Of a stretch of DNA of 64,000 bases, positions 22,161-37,500 are shown in pieces. Where the stretch lies: NCBI RefSeq assembly GCF_024586455.1, contig NC_065921.1, forward strand, positions 29,509,135 through 29,573,134, given 5' to 3'. The position numbers were made by a program, and so were the translations under genes. The notes beneath the pieces were generated by a model. It was given only the letters and a program-made list of their open reading frames with translations, ran no database searches and was not told the origin of the DNA. This stretch comes from Bactrocera neohumeralis. Taxonomy: Eukaryota; Arthropoda; Insecta; Diptera; Tephritidae. How positions within the stretch are numbered: the first letter of the stretch is position 1; each line of letters opens with the position of its first letter.

Positions 22161-25100
22161 CTGAAATAGAAAAAAAATTATGGAAATTATATATTTTTTT
22201 AATTTAAACATATTAAAATAAAAATTCCACTGATTGGTTGTGTGGGCATCATATTATTATCGGAAATTAACGTCATTCGAAAAGATTTAATTGTTGAATA
22301 TCCTATTCGATAAAAACTATTATCTTAACTTAATAAACTTCCCTACGGCATTCGATAGTTTTAAATATTTTTTTTTTGTTACAATACACCATTTACATTT
22401 TGGATGAACTGATAGTTTCGGAAACAAAGTGACACATCTTCTAGTCCTTACTTCCCAACAATATACCAAAATTTATTCGAGTTGAAGATAAGATCATATA
22501 CTATATGTATGAATGCCTTTAACACATATCTTAAGCTCGCCGTCTTCCGTCACCGGCTTTTTACGTAATTCTTTTAAATTTGGCTTTGCTTTAACTGTAG
22601 CGGCAGAAAACATTCCTGAAGCAATTTCGAGGAATGGTGCCGTGTTGACAATCCTTGGATGGATAAATATGCGGGTCATGAACGGTAACTCTTCCTCGAT
22701 TATGCATAGCCTGACTGGATGTTGATAGTGTATTGTGGAAAAATCATTAAATTAGAACGTAAAAGGATTTTTGTAGCTATATTTTATATCTGAATATCCT
22801 ATAGCAATTAAAATATAAATTTTATTTATGTATATTAAGGAAAATCGTCGATACGCTTAATTAAAAGCGCAGTAACATTGAAGGTTGAAAAGTGAATATA
22901 GAAACACTTACACTTTGGGAAATATTTGTATTTTATTATTCTTAATTAAATCAAATTGAATTATAATAAAAATTCCCGAATACTCGTGCACACATAAAAT
23001 TTCCACTTCATAATATACATATAGACATATGTATGTTTATATGTTATTTGCATTTAATTTTTCGAATAATATAGTTGTGAAGTTTCCAACTTTTTTTTTT
23101 GCAAATTTCGGAACTTTTATTCTCTTCAATAGAGAGACAATAGGAGCTTTTATTCTCTGAACTAGCACTTTATTTTTTGACGCCCTTTTGTCACAAATTT
23201 TTCGTACTTCGGCACATATGTATACAGTTATTGTATAAGAATTTTTTCCAAACAATAATTCAAACCCAAATTTTTACTGATTTGAGGTAGCTCTCACATT
23301 AAAATTAAACATAATATGCACATATACATACAAATATATGTATGTACACACACGATAGATATTAAACTCTACATATTCTATTTAACTATGTGTCTCAATT
23401 GAAAATAAAAAACTTTCTTATTTTGCGAACTAATATGTATATAACTTACATTTCAGTATTATTTGCGAATCCGAGTACCACAATTTATTCCAATTTCAAT
23501 TTACATTTAATTCGCATAACTATGTGGTTGTGGATATTTTTCACTTTTCGTCTTAATTAATTCTGAATGTGTGTGTTTGCGATTCCACTCTTCGCGTTCA
23601 TTGTTTAAGTTTAACTTACTGGACAGAAACTTTAGTCTGAATTTTCATTTGAAACCACAAATACACAGTACACTTTTATAAAATACGAATCACTTTAATT
23701 ATTTGATAATCTTTTGAAAATTATTTTATATTTAATAGATCAAATGAACCAATCACAAACTCACGTAATGTTCGCCTCCCATTAATTTGTGAATGTATGA
23801 ATAGAGCAGTTATTCAGGCTCAGTAGAATATTCAGGTTCAAAAGCCGCCACTGAATACAACATAAAATTTCTCTTTTCCCACTACCAATTACTCAGAGAA
23901 AATCTCAGAGCTGCCACTTTTGAATTTTAAAGCAAACCAATTGGAGTATTGTATTTTTGCATATTAAACGCGAAACAAACGAAATATGCGGTTAATATAT
24001 TTATTATTTACATTCGGAGAGCTGGCTCCGTTATCAATATAATCAATGCACTATACGCGGACGACATTTCACATTTTTTGCCATTTTGTTGCAGTAAAGT
24101 GCCGAGGATGCAATTAACGTGTTTTGCAATTATACGGTATAATTCCATTGAATGTTAACCCTAATACTTATGTAAGTACATATGTGCAAACACCGATATA
24201 TGTATGTGAACTTAGATGGCGTATTTATGGAAAATTGGATTTCTTTTAAATAAACTTTATTTAATTCTGTTGATGTTCGATACTAATATTATAACGTTGT
24301 AAGTTTTGAAAATTCAAACTCATTGGTTTTAGGATACATATAGTTGAAAATTACGATACAATTTTATTGCACACACGAAAAATTACCGATTTCTCTTTTC
24401 CAACACATTCAGATGTTTGAGTTCACTTATGTGCAGCAATTTAAGGTAAGGTGAATTACTTTTATTTTGGACAAAACAACATATAAATTAATGCACAAGT
24501 CGTCCAAACCTTCATTACATTTCGCCAACTTCACTTGCTTTAGTTTAATTTCAAGGACATAAGTTTTGCCAAATATCTCAGTGTACCAATTTTTTGGTAG
24601 TAATTTAGAGAGTTTTTGATTAAAGCTGCAGAATTTAACTGTTATATGATTGCAAACTTATCAATATATTTTGTTTTAATGCAGTTAAATTAAGTTAAAA
24701 GTCAATAGACTTGCACAATTTTATATGTTCGGCACCGTAAATAGTTTTAATTGGCAGCGAATTGGCAAAACTCTCTTAATTTCGATATAAATCTTTTCAA
24801 TACAATGCAAGTTCATTTATGCGTTACTGTGAATTTCACACAATTCAGCTTTTTGTATGATGCCTTGTCCACAGTTCATTTTCGTCCAATATGGCCATAT
24901 GATGGAATCTTTAGATATAAGTTAGTTCAAATTGGAATTTAATGCGATATCATTGGTTATAGTGATACTAAATAGAATAAATAATACTTTAAAGAAAATA
25001 TCCATGAGTGAGAGAACTATTAACACTTTAGCTAGTAAACAAACAAATATTATACAAGAAACAATACGGAATACACTGCCCCTGTAGTTTAGAAAAACAC

Positions 25101-25570
25101 CGTACTAATATTTATTCTACCTAAGGAAGCACCTATCAAGCAGCACTGGGAGGACCAATATAAGCTTAATGTGTATGTAAGTATTTATTCATAATATTTT
25201 CATAAATGTGTAGAAGCAAAAAGCGTATACGTATAATGTAAACAACATTGCTTTATCAACCTTGTACCGGCGGATGTACCGCTGGAGGAAACATAAACGA
25301 GAACCGCTTTAGTTCAATGTTTAAGAAAAGTTATTTTTAACATACATAGTACATAGTCTGTACTTACGCACATTGATCTATTTTCCTTTATAATAATATA
25401 TTTACCACGAAATTATATTTGAGATAAATATTGTATCTTTTATTATTACAAAGTTCTTATCGAACAAAATATGTCTATTTTATTTATGGAGATTAAAAGT
25501 ATGCTCTTGTACATTCAAAAATACATACTTATGTATGTATGTATGTAAAATAAAACTACACCACGTGACA
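22161..25570. other. sbb upstream region / intergenic to the cyclase gene
   Basis: AT-rich sequence with a hairpin repeat copy (22,590-22,735). sbb 5' non-coding exons and its promoter are expected here or further right, because the first coding exon has its own acceptor, but I could not place them. No other gene was recognised. Confidence 0.5.
22590..22735 (+). repeat. Dispersed hairpin repeat, copy 4
   Basis: Contains TGTAGCGGCAGAAAACATTC, AATTTCGAGGAATGGTGCCG and GTTGACAATCCTTGG, in the same block order as the 54.94 kb copy. The hairpin core is degraded (GGATGGATAAATATGCGGGT). Confidence 0.7.
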
Positions 25571-28500
25571 TTATTTTCGCTTGCTGTCGCTTTTTAGCAG
25601 AGGTTCTGACTTCAGTTTTTCCAGAAACACTGGTTGCATGTCAGTGAACCAGGAAATCTCTTCACAACGAGCCTTCACCGGACCATCTTTGCAAGTCAGC
25701 CAGTAAGTGCTCATGAGACCTTTGCCCTAAAATTAGATAAATGGTATATTACTAATGTTATATTTATTTATACGATTTTATGTATATTAAAAATAATTAT
25801 TAAAAATACTAATAGTAACTTTGGAAATTCAATGAAAACTAAAAGAGAACCTATAATAGAAACAGTTTTTTTAACAGAAACTAAATTTTTAAAAGAAGCA
25901 GGATTTATAACAGAAATTGAGAAGTTATTTCCTTTAAGGGAATCCAATGAGAATCGCTTTCCAAACAGAAAACCAATAACAGAAATATATTTTTAAACAG
26001 AAATAGTTTTTTTAACAGAAACCTATTTTTTAACAGAACAGATTTTTAGACAGAAACAAAATAGTTACATTTAATCAGAGAACTTAAAACATGTTTTATG
26101 TTTTAAGTTCTCTGATTTAATGCAATACTTAAAAGAGTTGTCAGATCCTTTTAACGGATTTCAATGAACACTAGCATTTTTACAGCATTCATAACAGAAA
26201 CATAATTTTTAACAGAAACAGAGACTATCTATTAAACTTTTGGCAATTTTTCCGCTTTTATCTACAGTACGTGTGCATAATAAATTATTTTTCAACTTTA
26301 ATGCAACGAATGTCGAATACTATATGAACTTTGTGATAAACAATTTTTAGTTTGCAGATTTGAAATGTGGCGACAGTCTTGTTATTGTTGTATACAGTAC
26401 ATCACAACACTCAAATCATTTTCGAAATAAAGTTGAGATAACAGTTTGTTATGGAAAATTCATTCGAGGTCGTTCTATTGGGTAGCATAGATGTCCTGTT
26501 TAGCGATTACCGTTATGTCGAAGCTTGACTACTCCATCCGAATAGACATTGGACCCATTCATAATGGCCTTGCTTTCAAGGAGCGTCAATTAGAATATAT
26601 TTTCTAACGGAAATATGCATCTCACAGCAACATAAAATGAAACGAAGTTTCCTGGAATTGGTGGAAACCACTATTTGTCTGAAAATAGATATTCTTGTAG
26701 GGAGGGACATCCTAATTTACGATAACATATGTACGTACATATATACATATGTGATTTTGTTCCTAGTCCTTTAGATTTTAATGGAAAAAAATGTAATTTA
26801 CTTACCTTTACATCAATGAGTCCGCGGTGCTCTGTGCGAAAGCCACCAATCCTGTGCAGTGCCTCGTTCATTTCATCCGTGATGTGAATTTTGTGGGCCT
26901 CTCCGGTAGACTCCATGCGTGATGCTGTGTTGACCGTGTCACCAAATAGACAGTAGCGCGGCATTTTCGTGCCGACAATACCAGCGACCACCGGACCAGT
27001 GTGGATGCCACAGCGAATTTGCAACGTCCCCGTTGACCGCGGAATTTTGAAAAAAGACGATGCGTCTAGTAAATCAAGCGCCATTGTGGCAATTTCCGAA
27101 ACATGCTTTTCGCCTGCACACCCCACATACATATATGTATGTATGTGTGTGTATATATAAACAAAGGTGTATGTGTGGTCCGCCATTGGTGGAGACAGCG
27201 AGCCGGATGCGGAGATTATAGTTGGTTGTCAGGGCAAACGTGAAGTGTTGACGAAACAAGAAAAAATCAAGAAGAAAAAATAAAAAGAGGTGTTGCTGAG
27301 TGCATAATAATTTTCGCTCGACAGAAAGTGACAATTTTTCCAACGAGTTCATTATTCGCACATACATACATATGTACAAATTACCACTTTATGTCAGCAT
27401 ATGATACTTGGGACCTTTGAACTGAATTTGAATGTAAATTAACTGTATATGTATAGACATGTCTACAAATACATAATATGGTATGTTGTTGTAAGCTTAA
27501 ATTATGCTACTGTTAATTTTTTTATAACTTCTTGAAAGTTATGTTTGCTTGTGATACAATTTATAACTCTCTAAATTTGTCCATATGTACGTCAGTGTGT
27601 GTGTAAATACATATGCCAATATGTTTATAACAACAGTTACGTACCATTTTTGACTGGCAGTCCTGATGCCACCATATAGGAGTCGCCTATGGTCTCCACT
27701 TTGTAAACGTCATAACATTCAATGCGCTCATCAAAAACACGATAAATTGAGTTCAGAAAGGTGACGACCTAAAATATTTTAATTCGGTCATATAATATAT
27801 ATGTAGTTATATAAATATATTTGAAACTATATTTCTATAAATAAATGTATTAGGTTAGATCGAAAAAGTAGGGTTAGTTTGAAAATGATGAGTTTCCAAG
27901 TTGGTTAAAAAAATAATGTTCTTTGCGCTTGGTATTCTGAAAAATAATGAGCCTTTCTGAGAGTTGTCTCTCAACCATTTTTTCAGAGTACGAAAAGGAA
28001 ATAAAATTCAATGTTTTTGATCCACCCTAATGTACATAAATATTTATTAATTGAAGAGCTATTTCGGAGAGCGAATTTAGGGAAAATTATTTTTAACCTA
28101 TTACTGAATTTCTTCATAGAAAGCTTTGGTTAGGATAGATGGTGATGAAAGACAGGATGTAGTCTTATGTGGGAGCACAGACGTTTAATTTCCCGCCCCT
28201 AGTTCCATGTCTGATAGCGATTCTAGTTTTGACCTCTCAAATGCGGGACAGTCAAGAAGGAAGTATTGAGTTGTTTCCATTCATCCTCCTTGCTGAGGGC
28301 AAAAGAACTCATCAGCTTTACAATTTCTTGCGATTGCACTATATAGCAGAGTACAACATGATACGGGAGCACTGACCCGCTCCTATTCCACCGATAGCGA
28401 TTCTAGGGAGCCTTTCCTTGCTAACTCATCAGCTTTACAATTTCTTGCGATTGCACTATATGCTGGCACCCACACCAGTCTTATCACAAAGACACTCGAT

Positions 28501-31500
28501 GCTATTGATAGCGAGGTTAGGCACTCCTCGACCAACCTTGAAAGCGCTGCTAACCTATCATCGATAGCGTGAAACTAGATAATTATTTCAGAGATTTCGT
28601 TTTCCGTTTGAGCATTACCATAAGGTCTTCATTATGTAGTAATAATATATTCCAAGGAAAGCTATCAGAAAATATGAAAATATGTTTTCACGAGAGTCGG
28701 GCCTATATTTCCGGAACGGACACGGACTTACATATAACCTTGTAAGTTCTGTCACTGTTGAGTTGACTCAATGACAAATCATTTGAGGAATAATTATTGT
28801 AATAAAGCTATGGACCAGTAACACAGTCAAGCTATGTTATATAGCTTAGTTAGTTAAAATCCGAGGAAAATATTATCCCAGGAACATCAAGAAGTCCTTC
28901 CTCAACTACGTCGACGACACAAAACTATACGCCGATCAGAGTTCGGACGCAACAAACTTCAGACATGCACTGACCGCCATTCACAGCGGAGCCATAAACA
29001 CCTTCACCGTCTTCCTCTCAGTGTATGGGGTACTTGGAATCAAACCACCATCAATTGCAGACGACGAACTCGAGTTGCCGTCGAGAGTGACCCTTGCTCA
29101 GCTTCGTTCTGGATACTGTAGCAGGTTAAACTCGTAGTTATCCAGAATCGACCCCGACATATTATATATATGTCCAGTGTGCAGAGAGAAATTCATCAGC
29201 AACGAGCACCCGCATAACACTAACGACCTCTTTGCATGCCCAGCTAGCTCTACACACCTGACACTGCACTCCCTTTAGACCAACAACGTCGAAACAGCAC
29301 TTTTCATGGGCCTACCGTTGGGTGACCTCGATGACAACTTATCTGAACCATTCCAACGTGGACTAAATAACCGGTACAACAACAACAACAATTATTTTTA
29401 TTACTTTATCCAATTTTGTCTAAAACGGCACTAAGTACTTTTTGTGCCTTAGACAGTCATTTCAATTTGATCTGATCTAATCTTAGAATTATAGCTATTA
29501 AAATCTTATGAGGTGGCGAAATATGAAAGTATCATTATGACTAAAGGTTGATATACTAAAAGCCGATTAGGATCTGCGCTGTACTAGAAAACCGGGTGGC
29601 TCTACGATAACAATTTTCACCTTAGAATTAAAGTCTACTTCCATAATTTAGAGTTTTGCTTCGACCAGAGTTTTTATCTCTGATCTATGAAGAAAATACT
29701 ATAGACACACTTAAAAGTACTCGGCTATAGCGTCGTCATGAGACTACTTTCAAGGAACACATAAATAGTTTTGAAGAAAACTCGCCCTCTTTGAATAACC
29801 CTCATAAAAACTAAAATCATAGAATGAGTTACCACTAACCTCCAAAGGTGTACATCTTGCAGCTATCTCTGTGAAACCGACGATATCGCTGAAGTAAACG
29901 GTTACGGCTTCATACATTTCAGCGGGTACCTAAGAGCGGAGTAAAATAGCAATGGAAGATATAAAATTATTTGTTGTGTAAGGAATTAACTATAAATTAT
30001 GACTTATCAGATTAATTAACTTAGCTTAACTTAATTTAACATAACTAATTGATTTTTTGGAGTTTTTCTCTTGTTCTCCAGTTTAGCTTCAGGTTTCTGA
30101 TGATTGGCAAAAAAATAAAAATTGTTTTCGCTTTTCATTGAAGCTTGCTTCGATATAAATAATAATTGGTTTAAATAATATGTTTCTTGTTCCGCAAATG
30201 TCAAAGTCTTTCCTTCAGCGTCAGTATCAATTCAATTTATCAACAACTCAGGTACTGTTTATGACTACCATACTTTTTCCTTTTGTGTACGACTGCCAGA
30301 GTGATATTTACCTGTTGTGTTTGTTTTAGCTGCATGGCAACACTGGGTGGGAGCATTTGAAACAGTAGAGAATCACTTTTACGCTTCTCCCTTTTCAATT
30401 CCTTGGCTTTCTGTGCGAGATTGACAGCATACATCTTGTAGAAAATATCGAACAAGAAATATAACGGTTATAATGACAGTAAAACAAGAAAAAACATTAA
30501 CATCGGTGGCACCGAAGCCTTCACAAATATAAAAAAATCCTCAAAAGAGCTTCGATCGATCAGTTTATATGACAGTTATATGCTATAGTGATCCGATCTG
30601 ATCCATACAAGCTATAGTGGTTCGATATTAGCCGTTTCGGCAAATGAGGGGCTTCTTGATGAGTAAAGAACGGGTGTAAAATTTTAGATAGTTTTTAAAA
30701 CCGAGAAACAAGTTCGCATATATACATACATGCCGACGGGCGGACAGACAGGCGGACATGGCTAAATCGACTCAGCTCGTAATGCTGATCACTTATATAC
30801 ATACATATATATTGGGTCTCTGAAGTTTCGTTTTAAATATGACAAACATCGTGGCAAACTTAATATATTCTTTTCATAGTAGAAACTTGTATTATGAGGA
30901 AAAAAACTATCACTTTACTGACTATATCTGTTTACCTGTATAGTTGCCGCAGCATTCTTGACTAAGATTATAATAATTGGCGAAACACATAGAACGACGA
31001 CCAAGATAGCTATGCCCACCGCCTCTTTATTAGCAGCCTCCGAGAGTGTTGTATCGACATATTCTCTGTTGGTGCAAAAAAAAATGATACTTGTATTTAT
31101 ATTATTATATAGTTTCGTAGAATTATTATAAAGTTCATATCCGAAGTAAGAATCCAAAATAGTTTAAATTTAACGAGTTTTCGGTTGTTTCAGTTCTATC
31201 CTTAGTTTAAGGAGATGAAGTCTCTATAAATAATTCATTATCTTCCACTGTTCCAAACGGTCTGTACGTATACCCATCCTAACAGAAATCAGAAGAATTA
31301 AAGACTACTGATTGAATACAACTACTTAAGAAAGCTGAGATCCAAAGTCATGTCTCTTCTAATTTTATGCTAAAATAACGGATGTGTGGTCTTCTACTTG
31401 GTACGTAGGGTAGTACGTATAGCCATATCTCTTACGTTTATATCGCTGCCGATGAAGATAATCGAGCTGATTCTAAGATCTAAGAACCGACTCAAAATTG

Positions 31501-34500
31501 CAATGCAGAGCATTGAGTCCTTTCAAACACTTTTACGTAATGGAACAAATTTTCCTAAACACCTTTTTTTTAACCAGCGATCAGTCAGCAAATTTTGAAT
31601 CGAAGCGATCGAATCAAACCCGGTCTCGAAGTAATAGATTGGATTTAATTTTTTAGAATTAAATATAACTTTTTTTACGACCCGCCTAAATGAAAAAATC
31701 TTACCCTAACTAATATACTTACTTGATTTTGATCCGTAGCGCCTTCTGTAATATTCGTAAATCATCCGTAAAATTGTGCATAGTATCGTAATATTGTATA
31801 GCATTCCGTTCGTCTGAAACACCTTGTTTGTTTTTAAAAACATTTATGTTCCTGTAAAAGAATTAAGAGCACATATCGCATTAAATATTGTAAGTACATA
31901 TTGTAGCCCTTATAATACTAACATCGCTTTCAGCCTCTTGTATTTGTCGGTCCTGGTTATGTTCATATACATTGGTCTCAAACTGGGCACATAATTTAGC
32001 GTTGAGTTGATAAGTTCACGTGACAAAAACTCGTAGCGAATGAAGGAAACCAACGCATCCAAGCCCAAGTAACCGCGTCCATAGTATTTAGTGCCAAAAG
32101 AAGCAGCAATGTTCTGACACTCAATACTTTTTAAGAGATTTTTGAAACCAATCAGGTAGCTAATGAAGACATAAAATTTTTATATGATAGATAACGGTAC
32201 TTTCCGATATATATTAACTACCGCCAAACGCCACTGTTATCCGTTTCCTTTATTTGTTCAGTGAGGTGGTGCAGTAGAGCGCGATTTATTGCCGTGTACC
32301 AATTCATAACATCCGTTATTGAGCTATCTTCGGGTTCTGAGCGCACACGATCTCTAAACGTTATAATCGTGCGAAAAAAAGTTATATTAAAATGATGTAT
32401 TTTTCAGCTGAAATCCTAAAGTGTTAGTGGGTTTAACTTGAACATTCGATTGGTGCTCTCCTTTCTAAGTATCTATTGAGACCCCAAACAAGTGACCGAT
32501 GGTGGTTTTTTGTCTTCGGAAAGTGTTAGGCCTGTCTACGTCAACTTTGCTATGTTTTTTGAACACGGAAGTAACTCATTTTAGGTGTTATTATTAACAA
32601 TTATTTCGAGGAATTATAAACTCATTCTCCCGACGGTAATTTTAAACTGTTTCGAGAATTTGAGTGCTATTTCTCTTGTTGGGAAAATTTTAGTGCAATT
32701 GAACTTGTCCAAGGAAAGTCTAAAACTCGCGTGTTTACCATTACGTCTTACCGAGTTTGGTGATTTTTAAACATCTTTAAAATTTATTCATTCGAACCAA
32801 GTAATTCCTGGTCAACCAGAATACAGAGACTAGATCAATTCTTAGAAGCATAAGCATTCATTTCGATGAGATAATTATGGCTAATTTATTCTCGGGCACA
32901 AATCACTCAGCGTGTGTTACTTTTATGAAAGAAAAATAGAGTCTAAATGAGACTACGAAAAGCTATAGGTTTGGTCAACGAAATGCTATAAAAACTGGAT
33001 CGTAATCGAAAAGATGTTGAGATTTTTAACCTTGTAGGTAACTCAAACGATTTGATTTTTTTAAAGAACTTTTCTGAACTCATCTTTATATATCTTTTTT
33101 TATTCGTCGCACAGATGAAGTAATATTGGTTGCTATTACCCTGACTAACGTCTTTTGATTGAAAACAAGCACTTCTCAAAGATATTTTTATGCTATCGAA
33201 AAAATAATAAATCTTCATTGATATAATATACCTGAATTCATTTAAACGATTTTGAAATTCCGTCCGATTAAGCATAACCTCAAAATCTTCATCTTCATCT
33301 GGCAATGTGGGTACACTAACTTCATTCCATGTTGTCAGATTATTCAAAGCGTTGTCGGTTATAGCGAATCTCCGTGTTAAATTTGATCTATTAAAATTAT
33401 TGATAACACATTAATTAAGTTTTGATATGAAACTATTTTCAAATGAATGTAAGATTTGACTAAACTACCACATGCAGATAGTGCAATTCACTGCAGTCTC
33501 AAGGCTCGAATTGACGTCCTATAATTTGATTAAGTCGAAAGGCTGGCAATATCATTTTAACACATAAAAACTGTCTATTAGCAGATTGGATCTGATAAGT
33601 GCTTTTGATACTCATTTTGGAACAACCCGAGAAAGAATATCGGAATATGAATAGATAATGAACTCAAGTTTCTTGATACTAAACTCTTTCTTATTCTAAA
33701 GTTGAGAGATCATAGATCTAGCATATACAATATGGATGTATATAAAACCACTGGTGTCGATTGATATCATTAGAAATTAAGAATACTATATTATATTTAC
33801 TTCTCAATTATACATTATAATGGGGCGGGTACTACTTTCAACTATGAGGGCGAACAAGAAGATATTTTCTTCTTCTTTATTGGCGTAGACAACGCTTACG
33901 CGGTTATAGCCAAGCTTACAACAGCGCGCCAGCCGATTTTCCTTTTCGCTGTTTGGCGTTAATTGGAGATTCCAAGTTTACCAGGTCCTTCTCCACCTGA
34001 TCTTTCACAACGAAGTGGAGGTCTTCCTCTTCCTCTGCTTCCCCCGGCAAAGTACTACTCAGAACTTCAGTGTCTTCATTCATTTGGACGACGACCTAGC
34101 AATCGTTCCATCGAATGCGGCTTTCGCCGTTGCCAGTGCGCAAAAGACTATATACTTGTATCTTCCGCAGAAGCTTTTCGTACGCTCGTAACGCCGACTC
34201 ACCAGATGTTGTCATCGTTCATGCCTCTGCATCCTATAGTAGGAAGCGGATGATGAGTGACTTGTAGAGTTTGGTCTTTGTTCGTCGAGAGAAGATTTTA
34301 CTTCTCAATTGCTTACTCAGTCCGAAGTAACATCTGTTGGCAAGAGTTATTCTGCGTTGGATTTCGAGGCTGACGTAATTGTTGGTGTTAATACTGGTTC
34401 CAAGATAGAAGAAATTATTTACGACTTCGAAGTTATGACTGTCAATAGTGACGTGGGAGCCAAATCGCCAGTGTGCCGTCGTTCACTAACAGACTCATTT

Positions 34501-37500
34501 GCTTCGATTTCTTATCCATTCTGCAGAAAGTAAAATTAACGGCGCGGTCGTTGAGACCATTGATATTAATATCAACGGCATACACCAGCGGCTAATCTGA
34601 AACGCTTCTTTATCTTGAGTTTGAATGAACTGTTTGTATGACAGCTATATGCTATAGTGGTCCGATCTCAACAATAGCATACATAGTACGATGTTTTGAA
34701 CAAAATCTATGCAAAATTACTTGAAGATAATTTGTCAAATAAAAAAGTTTTATTTTTTTTATAGATCAGTTCAGATGGCAACTATATCACAAAGTCCTAT
34801 AGTACGATAAAAACCCCATAAAAATTAGCTCACCGTTCTATATTGCCATTGGTGAAGATATAAAAGGACACTTCTGAACGCTCCAGCTGCAGACGAGTCA
34901 CAACTTTTCCCAAGTTTGTAGCTATTGTTACCTTTTGGTCAAAAGTTGAGCATGTAATAAAATAAATATGAGAAATGTTAAGATCATTTTTGATAAATAA
35001 AAAAAACTTGTGAAAAGAGTAGAAATATGATTTTTGTAGATCTTTGTCCATACTTTTATTCTAATTTGGGTTAGTTTATAAGTCCGAGATCGCTGCTCGA
35101 ATGTAACCTTTATCCCGTTTTATATAGGTGCGATCGGGTTACGCTACATATACATATGACGTTAGAAAGATAAGATTTCGTGTTAAAAAAACTTCTCAGA
35201 TAGTTTTGCGATTATTTGACTCAGTATTTTTAGAGCACGCGCCAAAAATGGACATCAGCAAAGAGAAAGTACGCCATATTTTACCGTATTTCTTCGATAA
35301 GAGAGTGAACGCAAGAGTGGGTCGGTTAAAAATATGAATAGGATCTATGGTTATGATAATAAGTTAAAGATGTAAGGCGCTCTGGAAAGCCAATTGTCGA
35401 AAATCGATAAAAGATTGAAAATCGTCGAGTCCGACCCTCATGTCAGCATTGTGTAGAGCTAAAGCACAAAAAACCGTTTGTAACTATTTAAATAAGGCTG
35501 GATCCATAAAAAATGCTTAAAACGTCATGGACCGAATTTCCATTTGCGAATCGCGATTCAACGCACCAAAATCGATCTATTTCTGAAGCGGTTGGTTAGT
35601 GGTGATAATAAGTGGATCACTTACGACATGAAATCAAAAAACCAAACCGGTTGTGGCCGAAACGCGCTGTGGCCGCGCAAACGATGACCAAGCCACGAAG
35701 GTTGTGCTACGTGTTTTGTTGGATTGGTAGAAATTCCGCAACTATGAGCTGCGCCCCTACCTAATTTGTCCTGTACTGTCAGAACTTGCACCGTCTGAAG
35801 AAAATAATCGCTCAGGAACTGGCTAGCTAAAGCGAGTGATTATATTCCATGAGCACAGCACCAGGACACACACATCGATGGTGACTAGCCACAAGTTTCG
35901 GAAGCTTAGTTGGCATGTTCTTATACATTCAACTTATCACAAAGGGATCATGCAAAAATAACGGATTTCTTTTTACTTCAAATATTTATATGTACATACA
36001 TACATACATATGTATGTCTACTATTTCTCCGTGTTTAGCTGCAAGTTGTTGTTAACCTTTCTATTTGATTATCCAATTAATCTTCAATCAGTCTTATTTA
36101 ACTTTGCTGTAAGGCAAAGTCTAAGTTACAAACATAAATGCGAAGAAGAATACTTGTGTCTATATGTACAGAAGGGCGCGATTGGAGCGATAAATTTTAA
36201 TTTGATTGTATTGCCTCATCATTCTTTGTACAAGACTAATGAAGATAAAAACTGTAGAGGAAAAATCTCTGTAGGGACAATTGCAAGACGTTTAGTCTTA
36301 TGTACTAACCGGTTTAAAGCACCTACAAAGTAGGATAGGATATTTTAGAAACTGTTTTACAATCTCAACGCCCTTACGGTAAGTACACATTTTCCGAATA
36401 ACTTTTTCGAGTCTAAATACAGGGTCTACCAACAAGAACGACGTGATGTTAAAATGAAATAAAATATTCAAATTTGGTCAAAGTGGCTACTGTTTATTTT
36501 GTTATGCAGATTATTTTATGTCAGAGGCCACTCTGACTTCGTTTGCTTATCTCCACCGTTCGCGCAAATCTTCGTTCACCCGGTGTTATATTAAATAAGT
36601 AAGAAAGGGCTAAGTTCGGGTAAAACCGAACATTTTATAATCTTGCAAGCCTGGCCAAATACTTTAAGATGTAAAACGTCAACCAGAGAATCGAAATCCG
36701 AGCAATTTTTTATATACCTACACAATATATACACCCATACACTGACAGACACATAAGGTTTGTTAGAAAAACGAAAATCATTATATGGAATCTATGGGAG
36801 TTGGGGTAACCAACCAAATAGAGTAAAGTCAGCCGGATGTTCGCAAAATAATGTATATGGGCTAGGCCAAGTTTTCGTTCAAATTTATCTATTTTAGATA
36901 CAAAGATACGCTGTTATGAGTAAAACACCCTCTCTCCATTTCCTACAAAGTCACCTGGCAGTTCGAAAATCTTTTTATTAGGTATAAGGGGTCTCAGAGA
37001 AGTATTGACTCGATTTAAATCATTTTTGATGAGTTGAGATTTGAGTTAATATTGTCAGGAAAGGATTCTTTCTGAATTTAAATTATATACAAGTATCTTA
37101 CACATTGATCGATATATTCGATCAAAAGGCAATTATAGATTACTGGGGTCCAAATATTCGGTATTTATGTAGGGGTTTGAACAAATTTTGGTTGGATTTA
37201 AAAATTTTTTCGTCGTAAAGGTGGTTATACACTAAAGGCATTATTCGGCCAAAGTTTTATCTTGTTATATTAATTGCTGACTGGAAAGTGAAAGAATCAA
37301 GTGGAATTTAAAAGTGTGCTACATGGGAAGTAGGCATGGTTGTTGATCGATTTCGTCCATTTTCGTACTGTATAGGAACAAGTCGAAATCGGTTGGTCCG
37401 ACTCCTATAAAGCCCTCTCATACTAACCCGGAGGTAAAATTTAATGTTTCTGGTCTATTTAGTTATTGACTTATTGCGCTTTCAGACGTTTTTAAGAGTA

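Larger units (their letters stand above)
27769..29839 (-). other. Cyclase intron with LINE fragments
   Basis: This 2.1 kb intron between two catalytic-domain exons holds oppositely oriented LINE fragments (28,140-28,560 and 28,870-29,400). No exon was seen inside it. Confidence 0.7.

Noticed and set aside
22494..22590. Minus-strand peptide KAKPNLKELRKKPVTEDGEL that looks codon-like
   Set aside because: It runs into a dispersed repeat copy, has no start or splice signals that fit a gene, and no family was recognised.
28870..29400. Could be a host gene because of CPVCREK and LFACPAS Cys motifs
   Set aside because: The motif order is that of jockey-type LINE tails, and it carries stops and an ACAACAACA tail.
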